Shown here one piece after another: positions 45,052 through 54,902 of a stretch of 64,000 nt of DNA. The position numbers and the translations under genes are program-made. Under the pieces are notes generated by a model. It worked only from the letters and a program-made list of their open reading frames with translations. It was not told where the DNA came from and ran no database searches. Each line of letters starts with the position of its first letter. Position 1 is the first letter of the stretch. The stretch lies in assembly GCF_014639655.1 (NCBI RefSeq), contig NZ_BMGB01000001.1, forward strand, positions 1,194,882-1,258,881, read 5' to 3'. This stretch comes from Conyzicola nivalis (lineage in GTDB: Bacteria; Actinomycetota; Actinomycetes; Actinomycetales; Microbacteriaceae).

Positions 45052-45089
45052 AAAAGGCCGCTCCCCGTCGAAACGGGGAGCGGCCTTTT
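45052..45089. terminator. bidirectional terminator between copC and clpP
   Basis: AAAAGGCCGCTCCCCGT, CGAA loop, ACGGGGAGCGGCCTTTT: a 17-bp perfect stem with A- and T-runs on both sides. Serves the convergent copC and clpP transcripts. Confidence 0.9.
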
Positions 45090-45105
45090 GCGTGGAGTGC
45101 GGTGC

Positions 45106-45765
45106 CTAGGCGGTGATCGCCGGCACGTTCTTGCGGCTCTCGAGCACCTGGTCGATGAGACCATACTCGAGGGCCTCGGCCGCGCTGAGGATCTTGTCGC
45201 GGTCGATGTCCTTGTTCACCTGCTCGGGCGTGCGGTTCGAGTGGTGCGACAGGGTCGACTCGAGCCAGCCGCGCATGCGGAGGATCTCGGCGGCCTGGAT
45301 CTCGATGTCCGATGCCTGTCCGCGGCCGGCGTCACCGGTCGAGGGCTGGTGGATGAGGATGCGCGCGTTCGGCAGAGCGAGGCGCTTGCCGGGCGTTCCG
45401 GCCGCCATGAGCACGGCGGCGGCCGAAGCAGCCTGGCCGAGCACGACGGTCTGGATGTGCGGCTTGATGTACTGCATCGTGTCGTAGATGGCCGTCATCG
45501 CGGTGAACGATCCACCGGGCGAGTTGATGTACATCACGATGTCGCGGTCGGGGTCCTGGCTCTCGAGAACGAGAAGCTGGGCCATAACGTCGTCGGCCGA
45601 GGCGTCGTCGATCTGCACGCCGAGGAAGACGATGCGGTCTTCGAACAGCTTGGCGTACGGGTCCTGGCGCTTGTAGCCGTAGGCCGTGCGCTCCTCGAAG
45701 GTGGGCAGGATGTAGCGTGACTCGGCCGAGGGACGGGCGACGCCACCGAAGTTGTAGTTGTCCAT
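45106..45765 (-). CDS. clpP2: ATP-dependent Clp protease proteolytic subunit ClpP2
   Basis: 219 residues with the Ser-His-Asp site: Ser in [15 protein letters not shown], His in ILIHQPS, Asp in the [16 protein letters not shown] region. N-terminal [21 protein letters not shown] is the usual longer ClpP2 start. In Actinobacteria the two ClpP rings form a mixed tetradecamer and ClpX or ClpC docks on ClpP2. Nine bp behind clpP1. Confidence 0.95.
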   Translation of the reverse strand: MDNYNFGGVARPSAESRYILPTFEERTAYGYKRQDPYAKLFEDRIVFLGVQIDDASADDVMAQLLVLESQDPDRDIVMYINSPGGSFTAMTAIYDTMQYIKPHIQTVVLGQAASAAAVLMAAGTPGKRLALPNARILIHQPSTGDAGRGQASDIEIQAAEILRMRGWLESTLSHHSNRTPEQVNKDIDRDKILSAAEALEYGLIDQVLESRKNVPAITA

Positions 45766-45774
45766 GCTCGATTC

Positions 45775-46395
45775 CTAGTTCTTGGCCGCGGTGTCGGGGT
45801 CGTCGGAGACGGTCTCGTCCGTTCCGCCACCGCCGACGACGTTGGAGGCGAATTCGCGGATGTGGTCGACGAAGCCGTACTCGAGGGCACCCTTCGCGTC
45901 GAACCAGTTGTCGCGGTCGTTATCGATGAGCACCTGCTCGATCGACTTGCCGGTCTGCTCCGCCGTGAGCTCGGCCATGCGCTTCTTCATGTCGAGGATG
46001 ACGAAGGCCTGGGTCTGGATGTCGGCCGAGGTGCCGCCGAATCCACCGGACGGCTGGTGCAGCAGCACGCGGGCGTTGGGCGTGATGTAGCGCTTGCCCT
46101 TCGTCCCCGAGGACAGCAGGAACTGTCCCATGGAGGCCGCCATGCCGATACCGACGGTGACGATGTCGTTCGGTACGAACTTCATCGTGTCGTAGATCGC
46201 CATTCCGGCGGTGATGGAACCACCCGGCGAGTTGATGTAGAGGTAGATGTCGCGCTTGGAGTCTTCTGCTGCAAGCAGGAGGATCTTCGCGCAAATTTCG
46301 TTGGCGTTGTCATCCCGCACCTCTGAGCCAAGCCAGATGATGCGGTCCGCGAGGAGTTGGTCGAAAACACTGCTGACCAATGCCGGTTGGGCCAT
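45775..46395 (-). CDS. clpP1: ATP-dependent Clp protease proteolytic subunit ClpP1
   Basis: 206 residues; Ser in [16 protein letters not shown], His in [12 protein letters not shown], Asp in [21 protein letters not shown]. Pairs with ClpP2. The ATG at 46393-46395 starts [15 protein letters not shown]. The C-terminal tail is Asp/Thr-rich. First gene of clpP1-clpP2. Confidence 0.95.
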   Translation of the reverse strand: MAQPALVSSVFDQLLADRIIWLGSEVRDDNANEICAKILLLAAEDSKRDIYLYINSPGGSITAGMAIYDTMKFVPNDIVTVGIGMAASMGQFLLSSGTKGKRYITPNARVLLHQPSGGFGGTSADIQTQAFVILDMKKRMAELTAEQTGKSIEQVLIDNDRDNWFDAKGALEYGFVDHIREFASNVVGGGGTDETVSDDPDTAAKN

Positions 46396-46464
46396 TGTTG
46401 CGCTCCGTTTCAGTTGTAACTTGTTTCGAATCTACTGGAGGTAACGCACGCATACCGGCGTGTT

Positions 46465-46475
46465 CGCCTACGGCA
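46465..46475. promoter_or_regulatory. possible ClgR-type site upstream of clpP1
   Basis: CGCCTACGGCA, about 70 bp before the clpP1 start, fits the actinobacterial ClgR pattern CGC-Y-N-A-N-R-GCG except at the last base. ClgR activates clpP in related bacteria. A weak, single-site call. Confidence 0.3.
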
Positions 46476-46540
46476 GATTGGCGCGCGTCGCGCGGAGCCG
46501 TCTGCGGCGGCCGCGGGTCGGCGGCCCCTAAGCTCGACGG

Positions 46541-47026
46541 ATGGTCGAATCGTGGGAGTCGCGCGTCGCCGCCGTCTGGGCCGCCGCCGAATCGTCGCCC
46601 GATGAGGCGGTGCTCGTCGCGATCGACGGGCTGGTCGCCGAAAGAGGGGCGGATGACGCGGCTGCCCTCTTCGAGTCCGCCGGTGTTCGCGACTACCTCG
46701 GCCGTGAATCGGAGGCCGAGCCCCTCTACCGCGCGGCCATCGCGGCCGGACTCGACGCCGAGCGTCACCCGCAGGCCGTCATCCAGCTGGCGAGCACGCT
46801 GCGCAACCTCGGGCGCCCCGCCGAAGCCGTCGACCTGCTGGGCGACCTTCTCGCCGAACACGCCGCCGACGAGTGGACTGCGCCCGCCGCGGCCTTTCTG
46901 GCGCTCGCACTCGCGAGCGACGGGCGCGAGCGGGACGCGGCATCCGTCGCCCTGTATGCCCTCGCCGACTCCCTGCCCGTCTACTCCTCCGCGGTCCGGC
47001 GCTACGCGCTCGAGCTGCGCGGTTAG
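46541..47026 (+). CDS. tetratricopeptide-repeat protein
   Basis: 161 residues, all helical. Repeats include AAALFESAGVRDYLGRESEAEPLY and VIQLASTLRNLGRPAEAVDLL, with the A/G and hydrophobic spacing of TPRs. Probably cytoplasmic, mediating protein contacts. No partner is obvious. Divergent from clpP1. Confidence 0.85.
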   Translation: MVESWESRVAAVWAAAESSPDEAVLVAIDGLVAERGADDAAALFESAGVRDYLGRESEAEPLYRAAIAAGLDAERHPQAVIQLASTLRNLGRPAEAVDLLGDLLAEHAADEWTAPAAAFLALALASDGRERDAASVALYALADSLPVYSSAVRRYALELRG

Positions 47027-47037
47027 CTACACCGGTT

Positions 47038-48273
47038 CTACTGCGAGAAATCCGGGTCTGCTGAGGCCGTCGTGAGCCAGCGCACACCGTCGGCGTCCGG
47101 CCCTGCGATCTCAGCTTCGCTCACGGCCTCGTAGGGAGTCATCACTTCCACCATGGCGGCGATCCACGCCCAATCTTCCGGAGTCGTGGGTTCTGCCATC
47201 GCCCGCCAGCGCGCGTCGCCCTCGCGTGCGGGAACAGCGAACCGCACGCCGAATCGTCCTGGACGGAACCCGGGATCCCCGTCGAAGATGAGCTCCACGA
47301 ATAATCCTACGAGTCGGCTCTCGACAACGGTGACCGACGACGCGGGACCGGCCGCTACCGCTCTCGTAACGAGCCCCCCCCAATCGGGCCGTTCGTCATC
47401 GGACTGCGCCATAGCCAAGGAGCTTACGGGCGCCCGCCGCGCGAGCAGCAGCGCGGCCACGTTCGCTCCGACGATGAGGGCGATGCCGACCCACTCGATC
47501 CCGCCGAGGCGTTGCCCGAGCAGAACGGCCCCGACCAGCGCGGCGAAGATCGGCTGCACGCTCATAAGCAGTCCGAACAGGTGCGCGGGCACCCGGCGCA
47601 GGGCGATCAGGTCGGCGACGTAGGGCACGGCCGAGGCGAGCACGCCCGCGGCGACCGCGAACCCGACGGCGGCCGGGGTCGGCGGCGATACCACGAACAC
47701 CACGATGCCGACCGGAACGAACAGCAGCGCCGACACGGTCGCGGCCGTCGCGGTGCCCTGCAGTCCGGGGATCCGCCTGCCGACGGTGCGGTTGAGCAGA
47801 ATGTACGCGGCCCAGCACACGGCGGCGAGCAACCCGGCGGCGAGACCCACATAGTCGGTCGTCGGTTGCGGCCGCATGATCGCGGCCACACCGGCGACCG
47901 CTGCGATCGAACACAGGATGCCGCCCCGCGAGCGGGAACCCGCGATGGCGATGGCGAGCGGGCCGAGGAACTCGAGGGTCACGGCCAGCCCGAGGCCGAT
48001 ACGGTCGATGGCGGTGTACAGGCCGAGATTCATGACCCCGAACACGAGCGCGAGCAGCAGCACGGGCCACCACTGGGCACGCGTGAAGGCCCAGAAGCGC
48101 GGGCGGGCGAGGGGAACGAGCACGGCTGCCGCCACGAACTGCCGCACGACCACCACGCCGGTCGGCCCGATCTCCGCGAACGCGAACGACCCGACGGCGG
48201 CCCCCACCTGGTTGGACAGCGCGCTGCCGAGCAGGGTGGCGACACCGGTGGCGGTGCGGCGCGGCTCGGTCAT
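47038..48273 (-). CDS. EamA-family transporter fused to an unknown C-terminal domain
   Basis: 411 residues from the ATG at 48271-48273 (MTEPRRTATGVATLLG). Residues 1-285 are a ten-helix EamA/DMT permease with two repeats (ALSNQVGAAVGSFAF, GAVLLGQRLGGIEWVGIALI). After LLLARRAPVSS the frame continues without a stop into a soluble domain of about 124 residues starting MAQSDDERPDWGG, with VVESRLVGLFVELIFDGD and WAWIAAMVEVMTPYEA. That part could once have been its own gene (ATG at 47412), but no Shine-Dalgarno precedes it. Divergent LysR gene. Confidence 0.8.
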   Translation of the reverse strand: MTEPRRTATGVATLLGSALSNQVGAAVGSFAFAEIGPTGVVVVRQFVAAAVLVPLARPRFWAFTRAQWWPVLLLALVFGVMNLGLYTAIDRIGLGLAVTLEFLGPLAIAIAGSRSRGGILCSIAAVAGVAAIMRPQPTTDYVGLAAGLLAAVCWAAYILLNRTVGRRIPGLQGTATAATVSALLFVPVGIVVFVVSPPTPAAVGFAVAAGVLASAVPYVADLIALRRVPAHLFGLLMSVQPIFAALVGAVLLGQRLGGIEWVGIALIVGANVAALLLARRAPVSSLAMAQSDDERPDWGGLVTRAVAAGPASSVTVVESRLVGLFVELIFDGDPGFRPGRFGVRFAVPAREGDARWRAMAEPTTPEDWAWIAAMVEVMTPYEAVSEAEIAGPDADGVRWLTTASADPDFSQ

Positions 48274-48323
48274 GCCGCCAGTCTTGCGCCGCGCGATCCG
48301 ATCCGTAAATGCATAGTCGGCCT

Positions 48324-48348
48324 CACTCATACACTGGACGCATGAGTG
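48324..48348. promoter_or_regulatory. LysR-type T-N11-A palindrome
   Basis: CACTCAT-N11-ATGAGTG, 7-bp perfect arms, with the T-N11-A arrangement of LysR sites. It covers the lysR start codon (48342) and lies 51 bp upstream of the EamA start, placed to control both genes. Confidence 0.6.
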
Positions 48349-49193
48349 TCGAACTGCGGGAACTGCGGTGTCTCGTCGCCATCGTCGACCGGGGCACGTT
48401 CACCGACGCCGCGCTGGAGCTGCGGATGTCGCAGGCCGCCGTATCGCGGAATCTGGCGTCCCTCGAACACAAGCTCGGCATCCGCCTGCTGGGTCGCACG
48501 ACACGGCGGCTCGAACTGACGGCCGCGGGCGAGCGGGCACTGCGCCAGGCACGACGGGTGCTCGGCGGGGTCGACGAGCTCGAGCGCGAGGCGCGGGGCG
48601 AGAACGAGCGGGTGCGCATCGGCTACGCCTGGTCGGCGCTCGGGCGTCACACCGTGCCGTTCCAGCGGAGGTGGGCGGCGGCGCACCCCGGCATCGAACT
48701 CGAGCTGGTGCGATCGAACACCGCCACCGCCGGACTCGACGACGGCACGGCGCACCTGGCCATCCTGCGCAGGCCGCCGCCGACCGACGACTACGACCTC
48801 GTGCTCATCGGCTTGGAGAAGAGGGTGTGCGCCATGGCGGCTGACGACGGCTGGGCGAAGCGCCGCTCGGTGACCCTCGCCGAGGTGGCGGAGCGCCGCG
48901 TGGCGATCGACGCGGCGACAGGAACGACGTCTCTGGGGCTGTGGCCGGCGTCCACTCCCCCGCGCGGGGTCGTGAACACGCACGACGTCGAAGACTGGCT
49001 GACCGTGATCTCGTCGGGGCGCGCCGTCGGGGTGTCCGCGGAGTCCACGGCCGACCAGTACCGCCGCCCCGGCATCGTCTTCCGACCGGTGCGCGACGGG
49101 CCGCCGATACCCGTCTACATCGCGTGGAGCCGGGGGGATGTCCCGCGCGACCGCGATGCCGTGGTCGAACTTCTCGTCGACCTGTACCGGTAA
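48342..49193 (+). CDS. LysR-family transcriptional regulator
   Basis: 283 residues. N-terminal HTH with LVAIVDRGTFTDAALELRMSQ and NLASLEHKLGIRLL, then a periplasmic-binding-protein-like ligand domain beginning near ERVRIGYAWSALG. Likely regulates the divergent EamA transporter. Ligand unknown. Confidence 0.9.
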   Translation: MSVELRELRCLVAIVDRGTFTDAALELRMSQAAVSRNLASLEHKLGIRLLGRTTRRLELTAAGERALRQARRVLGGVDELEREARGENERVRIGYAWSALGRHTVPFQRRWAAAHPGIELELVRSNTATAGLDDGTAHLAILRRPPPTDDYDLVLIGLEKRVCAMAADDGWAKRRSVTLAEVAERRVAIDAATGTTSLGLWPASTPPRGVVNTHDVEDWLTVISSGRAVGVSAESTADQYRRPGIVFRPVRDGPPIPVYIAWSRGDVPRDRDAVVELLVDLYR

Positions 49194-49328
49194 CGCGCAG
49201 GCCGTCGCCCTTCCCGCCCGCCGCCCCTACCGTTAGCATGAGCCGGGGGGAGTCAGCGGCGCGCGAGCGCACGGCCTCGGCGTACACACTAACCGGACTG
49301 CTGCGCCCAGCCATACTGGAGCCCCCAC

Positions 49329-51401
49329 ATGACCACCCGCACCCTGCGCCACGCCCTGACCTCGGGAGGCGCCACCCTCCTCCTCGTCGCGGTCGGCTTC
49401 GTTGCCATCCCGCCGGCGACGGCCGCGACCGCCGCCACCGCGCCGCCCGTGACCATGGGCGACTACGCGGAGTCCGACTTCGCCGCGGCCGCCACCGCGC
49501 TGCCCGACGAACTCGTGTCGGCACTCTCCCGTGACCTCGGGGTCAGCGCAGAGACCTACCTCGCCGAGGCGGCCGCGGCGACCGACGCCGTCGAGGTCGT
49601 AAAGTCCCTCGCCGACGCGGGAGTCGACGTGGTCGGTTCGGCAATCGACGAGACGACGCTCACCGTCAACGTCGCCGACCAGGCCGACGCCGCCCTGGTC
49701 GAGAAGGCCGGCGCCGTCGCCGAGCTGGATGCACCGGTCGCCGTGGACCTCGCCGGAATCGAGTTCTACAGCGTCGCCGACATCTTCGGCGGTGAAGCCA
49801 TCAGCTGGCAGGTCGGAAACACCGTCGGGCGCTGCTCGGTCGGATTCTCGGGCTTCGCGACCGCCTCAGGGCAGCCGCAGCTCGCCACGGCCGGCCACTG
49901 CCTCGCGGGCATGGCGGGCATGACCGGCCAGGTGAACGCGGTCACCCAGAGCGCGCCGAGCGCTCCCGCCACGGCCGCCTCCCCCATCGGCCTCCCCGTC
50001 GCCGGTTCGCAGGCGTTCGGCGGCGGCTTCGACAGCGGCCTCGTGGCCGGCACGGCCGCCGGCTTCGTCGGCTACCCCGCGGTCGCCACGTGGGGCGGCG
50101 GTGCCGGAGCACCGCGCTCGTCGGCCGCGCTTCCCGTGCAATCCACCTCGGCCGCCATCGTCGGCGCGACCCTCTGCAAGTCGGGCAGCACCACGGGCTG
50201 GACCTGCGGCACCGTGCGGGCCATCGACTCGGTGCAGCGCATCAACGACAACGGCAGCAGCAACGACGTCAACTCGATCATCGCCACCACGTGTGTGCTG
50301 CCGGGCGACAGCGGCGGATCCGCCCTGATCGGCCAGGTCGCCGTCGGCGTCACGTCGGCCAGCAGCAGCGCGACCGCGTGCGGCGGTAGCAACTACCTGT
50401 CCACCTTCTTCCCGATGGTCTCCCCCACCGGCATGAGCGTCACGGCGGCGTACGGCGGCGGCTGGGAGCCGGCGGTGACCGTCGCCACCCCCGTCATCAC
50501 CGGTGCCTACGGCGGAACGCCATCGGCGCCCGGTTCCATCACAGGCACGCTCGACGCCGCGAGCGCTTCGAGCACCGTGAGTGTCTATCTCGACGGCGCG
50601 ACCACCCCCGCGGCGACCGCGTCGGCGGCGGGCGGCAGCTGGTCGATCGCCCTCCCCTCCATGGCGGGCGGATCCCACAACTACAGCGTGAAGGCCCGAT
50701 GGGGAACCTGGTCGGTTTCCGCGGCGGCAAGCGGCGCCGTCTCGATCACGGGTACGCCGGCCGCCACCAACGGCAGCGCGGCCCTCGTGATGGCCCTCTA
50801 CCGCGACGTGCTGTTCCGCTCGGCCGCTCCCGAAGAGGTCAGCGGCTGGAGCGCGATCGTCGCGAGCGGCCAGTCGATTACCGGCGGATTCCTCCTGAGC
50901 GACGAGTACCGGCTGAACAAAGCCACGAGCGCCTACCGCACGATCCTCGGCCGCGAGCCGGAGGGCGACGCCATCTACGGCTGGCTCGCGCTGATGCGCA
51001 ACGGCACCGTCATGACCGAGGATCTTGACAAGCAATTCCTCGCGTCTGAAGAGTTCTACAACAACGCCGGCGCAGACAACGTGCGCTTCGTTCAAGCCCT
51101 CTACACACGCATGCTCGGCCGCTCCGCATCCATGCAAGAGAGCGTCGGATGGTCGTTCCAGGCCTTCCACAACGGCCGCCCGGCGGTGGTCAATGCCATT
51201 TGGGGATCGATGGAGGCGGCCCGCTCCCGTGTGTCCGCCATCTACTTCGAGTACCTCGGCCGCTATGCCGGAGAGTCGGAGACCTACGGGTGGGCCGTCT
51301 ACGGCCAGAACAACGGCGATGCGCAGCTGCGCTCCGCGATCACCGGCAGCCAGGAGTACTACGAGCGCTCGATCGCACGCTTCCCCGGCGCACAGCCCTA
51401 A
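49329..51401 (+). CDS. secreted trypsin-like protease with DUF4214 domain
   Basis: 690 residues. Signal peptide (1-33), a propeptide-like region (about 40-160) as in alpha-lytic-type proteases, then an S1 domain with H190 (LATAGHC), D235 (GGGFDSG) and S328 (PGDSGGS), and cysteine pairs consistent with C169/C191, C283/C293 and C322/C351. An Ig-like segment (about 385-475) follows, then DUF4214 repeats (485-685: ALYRDVLFRSAAPEEVSGWSA, LYTRMLGRSASMQESVGW). DUF4214 occurs in surface and glycan-associated proteins. The catalytic set is complete. Confidence 0.9.
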   Translation: MTTRTLRHALTSGGATLLLVAVGFVAIPPATAATAATAPPVTMGDYAESDFAAAATALPDELVSALSRDLGVSAETYLAEAAAATDAVEVVKSLADAGVDVVGSAIDETTLTVNVADQADAALVEKAGAVAELDAPVAVDLAGIEFYSVADIFGGEAISWQVGNTVGRCSVGFSGFATASGQPQLATAGHCLAGMAGMTGQVNAVTQSAPSAPATAASPIGLPVAGSQAFGGGFDSGLVAGTAAGFVGYPAVATWGGGAGAPRSSAALPVQSTSAAIVGATLCKSGSTTGWTCGTVRAIDSVQRINDNGSSNDVNSIIATTCVLPGDSGGSALIGQVAVGVTSASSSATACGGSNYLSTFFPMVSPTGMSVTAAYGGGWEPAVTVATPVITGAYGGTPSAPGSITGTLDAASASSTVSVYLDGATTPAATASAAGGSWSIALPSMAGGSHNYSVKARWGTWSVSAAASGAVSITGTPAATNGSAALVMALYRDVLFRSAAPEEVSGWSAIVASGQSITGGFLLSDEYRLNKATSAYRTILGREPEGDAIYGWLALMRNGTVMTEDLDKQFLASEEFYNNAGADNVRFVQALYTRMLGRSASMQESVGWSFQAFHNGRPAVVNAIWGSMEAARSRVSAIYFEYLGRYAGESETYGWAVYGQNNGDAQLRSAITGSQEYYERSIARFPGAQP

Positions 51402-51425
51402 CCCCGGATCATCCGGAGAGAGAGA

Positions 51426-51459
51426 AAGGGCCCGTCACCTGAGGTGACGGGCCCTTCTT
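51426..51459. terminator. bidirectional terminator between the protease and tig
   Basis: AAGGGCCCGTCACC, TGA loop, GGTGACGGGCCCTTCTT: 14-bp perfect stem with A/T flanks on both strands; ends both convergent genes. Confidence 0.88.
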
Positions 51460-51471
51460 CGTGACGTGCGA

Positions 51472-52899
51472 CTACTTGTGGTCGTGGCCGTAGTGCTCGT
51501 GGTTCGCCTTGCGTCCGTGGCTGTCGCGGTCGGATGCGCCCGAGTTGGCGTTGGCCTGGCCGAGCATGGCGGCGGCGTCGGAGGTGTCGAAGCCGTCCTC
51601 GTCGGTCGACTCCTCGTTGGAGTCGAAGCCCGCGGTGAACTCGGAGACGTCGACCTTGTTGCCCTTGGTGTCGACGACGTTCGCCTTGCCCAGGACGACC
51701 GCGAGGGCCTTCGAGCGGGCGACCTCGCCGATCATGCCGGGGATCTGGCCGTTCTTGTCGAGGACCTGGATGAACTCGCCGGGCTCCATGCCGTACTGGG
51801 CCGCGCCCTGGATCAGGTACTGGGTGAGCTCGTCCTGGCTGACCTTGATCTCTTCCTTCTCCGCGATGGAGTCGAGCAGGATCTGGGTGCGGAACGTCTT
51901 CTCGCTCGACTCGGCGACCTCGGCGCGGTGCACCTCGTCCTCGAGACGGTTCTCGTTCTCGAGGTGGCGGTGCACCTCGTCTTCGACGAGCTGGGCGGGA
52001 ACGGGGATCTCGACGCTCTTGAGCAGCTCGTCGACGATCTGGTCGCGAGCCTCGGCACCCTGGCCGAAGACCTTCGACTTGGCGACCTGCTCCTTGATGT
52101 CGGCCTTGAGCTCCTTGATGGTGTCGAACTGGCTCGCCACCTGGGCGAAGTCGTCGTCGGCCTCGGGAAGCTCGCGCTCCTTGACGGCGAGCAGCGACAC
52201 GACGATCTGGGCCTTCTCGCCGGCGTTATCGCCACCGAGCAGCTCGGACTCGAACGTGGTGGTCTCGCCGGCGCTGAGCGAGTCGAGCGCCTCGTCGATG
52301 CCCTCGATGAGGTCGCCCGATCCGACCTCGTACGAGATCGCGTTCGCGGTGTCGACCTCGTTGCCGCCGATGGTGGCGACCAGGTCGATCTGCGCGAAGT
52401 CGCCCTTCTTGGCGGGGCGGTCGACGGTGACGAGGGTGCCGAAGCGGCTGCGCAGCGTGTCGAGCTCGTCCTTGACGTCGTCGGCGGAGACCTTGGCCTC
52501 TTCGACGGTCAGGGTGATTCCCTCGTACTCGGGGAGGTCGAACTCGGGACGCACGTCGACCTCGATGGCGAGCTCGAGGTCTCCGGAGAAGTCCTTCTCG
52601 CTCGGGAGCGAGGTGACGTCGGCCTCGGGCCGGCCGAGGGTGCGGATCTTCTCTTCGCTGATGGCCTGCTTGTAGAACTTGTCGAGTCCGTCGTTGACCG
52701 CGTGGTTGAGAACCTCGCCGCGGCCGACACGCTGGTCGATCAGCGCGGGCGGAACCTTGCCCTTGCGGAAGCCGGGGATGTTCACCTGCGTAGCGATGTG
52801 CTCGTACGCGTGATCGATGCTGGGGCGCAGCTCTTCGGGCGTAATGGCGATGCTGAGCTTCACGCGGGTGGGGCTGAGCTTTTCGACCGTGGTCTTCAC
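51472..52899 (-). CDS. tig: trigger factor
   Basis: Ribosome-bound chaperone and prolyl isomerase, 475 residues. N-terminal ribosome-binding domain with [15 protein letters not shown] (the GFRxGKxP loop), FKBP-type domain in the middle ([14 protein letters not shown]) and helical C-terminal arms. A tail of about 45 residues is acidic then His-rich ([19 protein letters not shown]). Start GTG at 52897-52899 with AGGAGA eight bases upstream. In related genomes it leads tig-clpP1-clpP2-clpX; here it is separated from clpP1 by about 5 kb. Confidence 0.96.
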   Translation of the reverse strand: MKTTVEKLSPTRVKLSIAITPEELRPSIDHAYEHIATQVNIPGFRKGKVPPALIDQRVGRGEVLNHAVNDGLDKFYKQAISEEKIRTLGRPEADVTSLPSEKDFSGDLELAIEVDVRPEFDLPEYEGITLTVEEAKVSADDVKDELDTLRSRFGTLVTVDRPAKKGDFAQIDLVATIGGNEVDTANAISYEVGSGDLIEGIDEALDSLSAGETTTFESELLGGDNAGEKAQIVVSLLAVKERELPEADDDFAQVASQFDTIKELKADIKEQVAKSKVFGQGAEARDQIVDELLKSVEIPVPAQLVEDEVHRHLENENRLEDEVHRAEVAESSEKTFRTQILLDSIAEKEEIKVSQDELTQYLIQGAAQYGMEPGEFIQVLDKNGQIPGMIGEVARSKALAVVLGKANVVDTKGNKVDVSEFTAGFDSNEESTDEDGFDTSDAAAMLGQANANSGASDRDSHGRKANHEHYGHDHK

Positions 52900-52957
52900 G
52901 ATGGGTATCTCCTGATGTTCGTTACTTGACAGTCCCGTTATGTGCGTTCTGACTGTG

Positions 52958-53031
52958 TCGGGGCGACAGGATTCGAACCTGCGGCCTCTCGGTCCCAAAC
53001 CGAGCGCTCTACCAAGCTGAGCTACGCCCCG
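52958..53031 (-). tRNA. tRNA-Pro (UGG anticodon)
   Basis: 74 nt. Acceptor CGGGGCG pairs with CGCCCCG, discriminator A. Anticodon stem CTCGG/CCGAG with loop TTTGGGA, anticodon TGG, so it reads CCA (and CCN by wobble). T arm GCAGG-TTCGAAT-CCTGT. CCA not encoded. Confidence 0.96.
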
Positions 53032-53138
53032 GGAAAAATCCGTGTCTGTTGCTGCCGCATCCGGGTGCGCCTGAGCGCAACCCTTTTTTGGCCTCGGCAA
53101 GTCTAGCGTGGTTCGGCTTGGAGCATTTCTGTTGCGTT

Positions 53139-54008
53139 TCAGCCCTTCCGGGCGGCCGCCTCGAGCACAGACGGCAGCTCGCCGAGCATGTCGCCGGCGA
53201 GGAATCCCAGCGGCGCGATTCGTGCCGAGAGCCGGTCGCCGACGGCCACGTGGAGGAACGACGCCCACACAGCCGCCTGTTCGGGCGAGGCCCCGCGCGC
53301 GCACAGGCCGGCGATCGCGCCGGCGAGCACGTCGCCGCTTCCCGAGGTACCGAGGCCCGGGCCGCCGCCGTCGACGATCCAGACGTCGCCCGAGGGTGCG
53401 GTCACGATCCCGTAGCAGGCCACGACGGCCCGGTAGCGCTCGGCGATCTCGACGAGGTCGGCCTCGAGGTCATCGACGTCGCGCTCGAGCAGGAGCGCCG
53501 CCTCCACCTTGTTCGGCGTGAGCACGAGCCGACCGCCGAGGTCCTGAGCCACCTGCGGCACCGACGGCACGACGCCGAGACCGAACGCGTCGAGCACCAC
53601 GACGGTGTCGTCGCCGAGGTGGCGCGCCAGTTCGCGCACCATGACCTCGGCCTCTTCCGCATCGTCGAGTCCCGGACCGAGCAGCACCGCGTCGGCACGT
53701 TCGAGATCGTCGGATGCGGCCGCGAGTGAAAACCCGCTCACGCTGCCCCCGGGGGTCTCGTCGAGCGGCACGACCCCGCACTCGGGCACGGCGACGGCGA
53801 CGTGCGCCGCGACCGACGCACCCACGGCGAGGGTCAACCGCCCCGCCCCCACCCGCAGGGCGGCCGTGCCGGCGAGCATGGCGGCGCCCGGCGACTTGAG
53901 CGCACCGCCCACAACGACGACCTGGCCGCGGCTGTACTTCGAATCGTCCGGCTCGGGCAGCGTCCACTCGCGCAGCGTCTCGCCGCTCACCTCAACGCGG
54001 CTGGACAA
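53139..54008 (-). CDS. nnrD: ADP-dependent NAD(P)H-hydrate dehydratase
   Basis: Repairs hydrated NAD(P)H using ADP. 289 residues; the ribokinase-like YjeF C-terminal domain has [30 protein letters not shown] and the anion-hole motif [17 protein letters not shown]. No epimerase domain. Annotated start TTG at 54006-54008 overlaps the phosphatase 3' end by 17 bp; a GTG six codons in is possible. Confidence 0.9.
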   Translation of the reverse strand: MSSRVEVSGETLREWTLPEPDDSKYSRGQVVVVGGALKSPGAAMLAGTAALRVGAGRLTLAVGASVAAHVAVAVPECGVVPLDETPGGSVSGFSLAAASDDLERADAVLLGPGLDDAEEAEVMVRELARHLGDDTVVVLDAFGLGVVPSVPQVAQDLGGRLVLTPNKVEAALLLERDVDDLEADLVEIAERYRAVVACYGIVTAPSGDVWIVDGGGPGLGTSGSGDVLAGAIAGLCARGASPEQAAVWASFLHVAVGDRLSARIAPLGFLAGDMLGELPSVLEAAARKG

Positions 54009-54732
54009 CGTCGTCCCCTCCGTGCAGAGTCACCGGCGCTCCGGCGGCGACGAGGTGCTCGTCGAGCGAGAACGCCTCGAGCGTCCACTCGCCGGTGTCG
54101 CCGTCGCGCACGAGGCGGGTGACCGACGCGTTCGCGACGGTGTGCGTCTGCGCGAACTCGAGCAGCTCGCTCTCGCTGAGCCCGAGGCAGACATAGATGA
54201 AGATCATCACGATCGCGTCATGACCGGCGATGAGCACGCGCGACGGGGTCTCGGGGCGTTCGAGGTCGACCAGCAACGAACGGATCCGCAGCGCGAGGTC
54301 GGCCCAGGATTCGCCACCCGGCGGCCGGTAGTAGAACTTGCCGAGCCAACGTTTGCGCAGCGCCTCCTCGGGGAACCGCGTCTCCACGCCGTGCGTCGTG
54401 AGCAGGTCGAGCACACCCAGCTCCCTGTCACGCAGGCGCTCGTCGACGCGCACCACGACGTCGGAACCGGCGGTCGTGAGGGCGATGGAGACGGTCTGGC
54501 GAGCACGCAGGTAGGACGAACTCCACGCGGCATCCGGTCTCTCGTCTTCTGCGAGGTCGGCGAGCCAGGCCCCGAGGGCCTCGGCCTGTTCCTCGCCCGT
54601 CGGGGAGAGCGGAACGTCGGCATCGCGCAGGTCGATGCTGACGACCTCGAGCCCCGCGTTCTCCGCCGCTGTCGCGGCCCGGTTCGCGAGGCTTTCGCCG
54701 TGACGGATAAGCCAGAGTTCGTGAGCAGCCAT
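53992..54732 (-). CDS. histidine phosphatase (phosphoglycerate mutase-like)
   Basis: 246 residues with the RHG motif in ELWLIRHGESLANRA, a second catalytic His in LIAGHDAIVM and Arg in SSYLRARQTV. The inserted YYRPPGGESWADL is usual in this family. Substrate unknown. ATG at 54730-54732; overlaps nnrD start. Confidence 0.88.
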   Translation of the reverse strand: MAAHELWLIRHGESLANRAATAAENAGLEVVSIDLRDADVPLSPTGEEQAEALGAWLADLAEDERPDAAWSSSYLRARQTVSIALTTAGSDVVVRVDERLRDRELGVLDLLTTHGVETRFPEEALRKRWLGKFYYRPPGGESWADLALRIRSLLVDLERPETPSRVLIAGHDAIVMIFIYVCLGLSESELLEFAQTHTVANASVTRLVRDGDTGEWTLEAFSLDEHLVAAGAPVTLHGGDDVVQPR

Positions 54733-54902
54733 GCGTCCGAGGCTAGTTAGACCCACCCAATGCGGCGCGGGCTTGCGTGCGCCGCCGCTCGCGTCTAGGC
54801 CGACGGCGATCCTCGTCGAAAAGTGCGCCGCACTTCGGGTACAGTGTTCCTCGGTAGTTCCGGCTACCACCCGTGAAATGCCGACGATAGCCCGTCGGAT
54901 TC

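Noticed and set aside
53032-53138. Possible small gene upstream of tRNA-Pro
   Set aside because: No open frame with a ribosome site; only a T-run in CCCTTTTTTGG was noted, without a hairpin.
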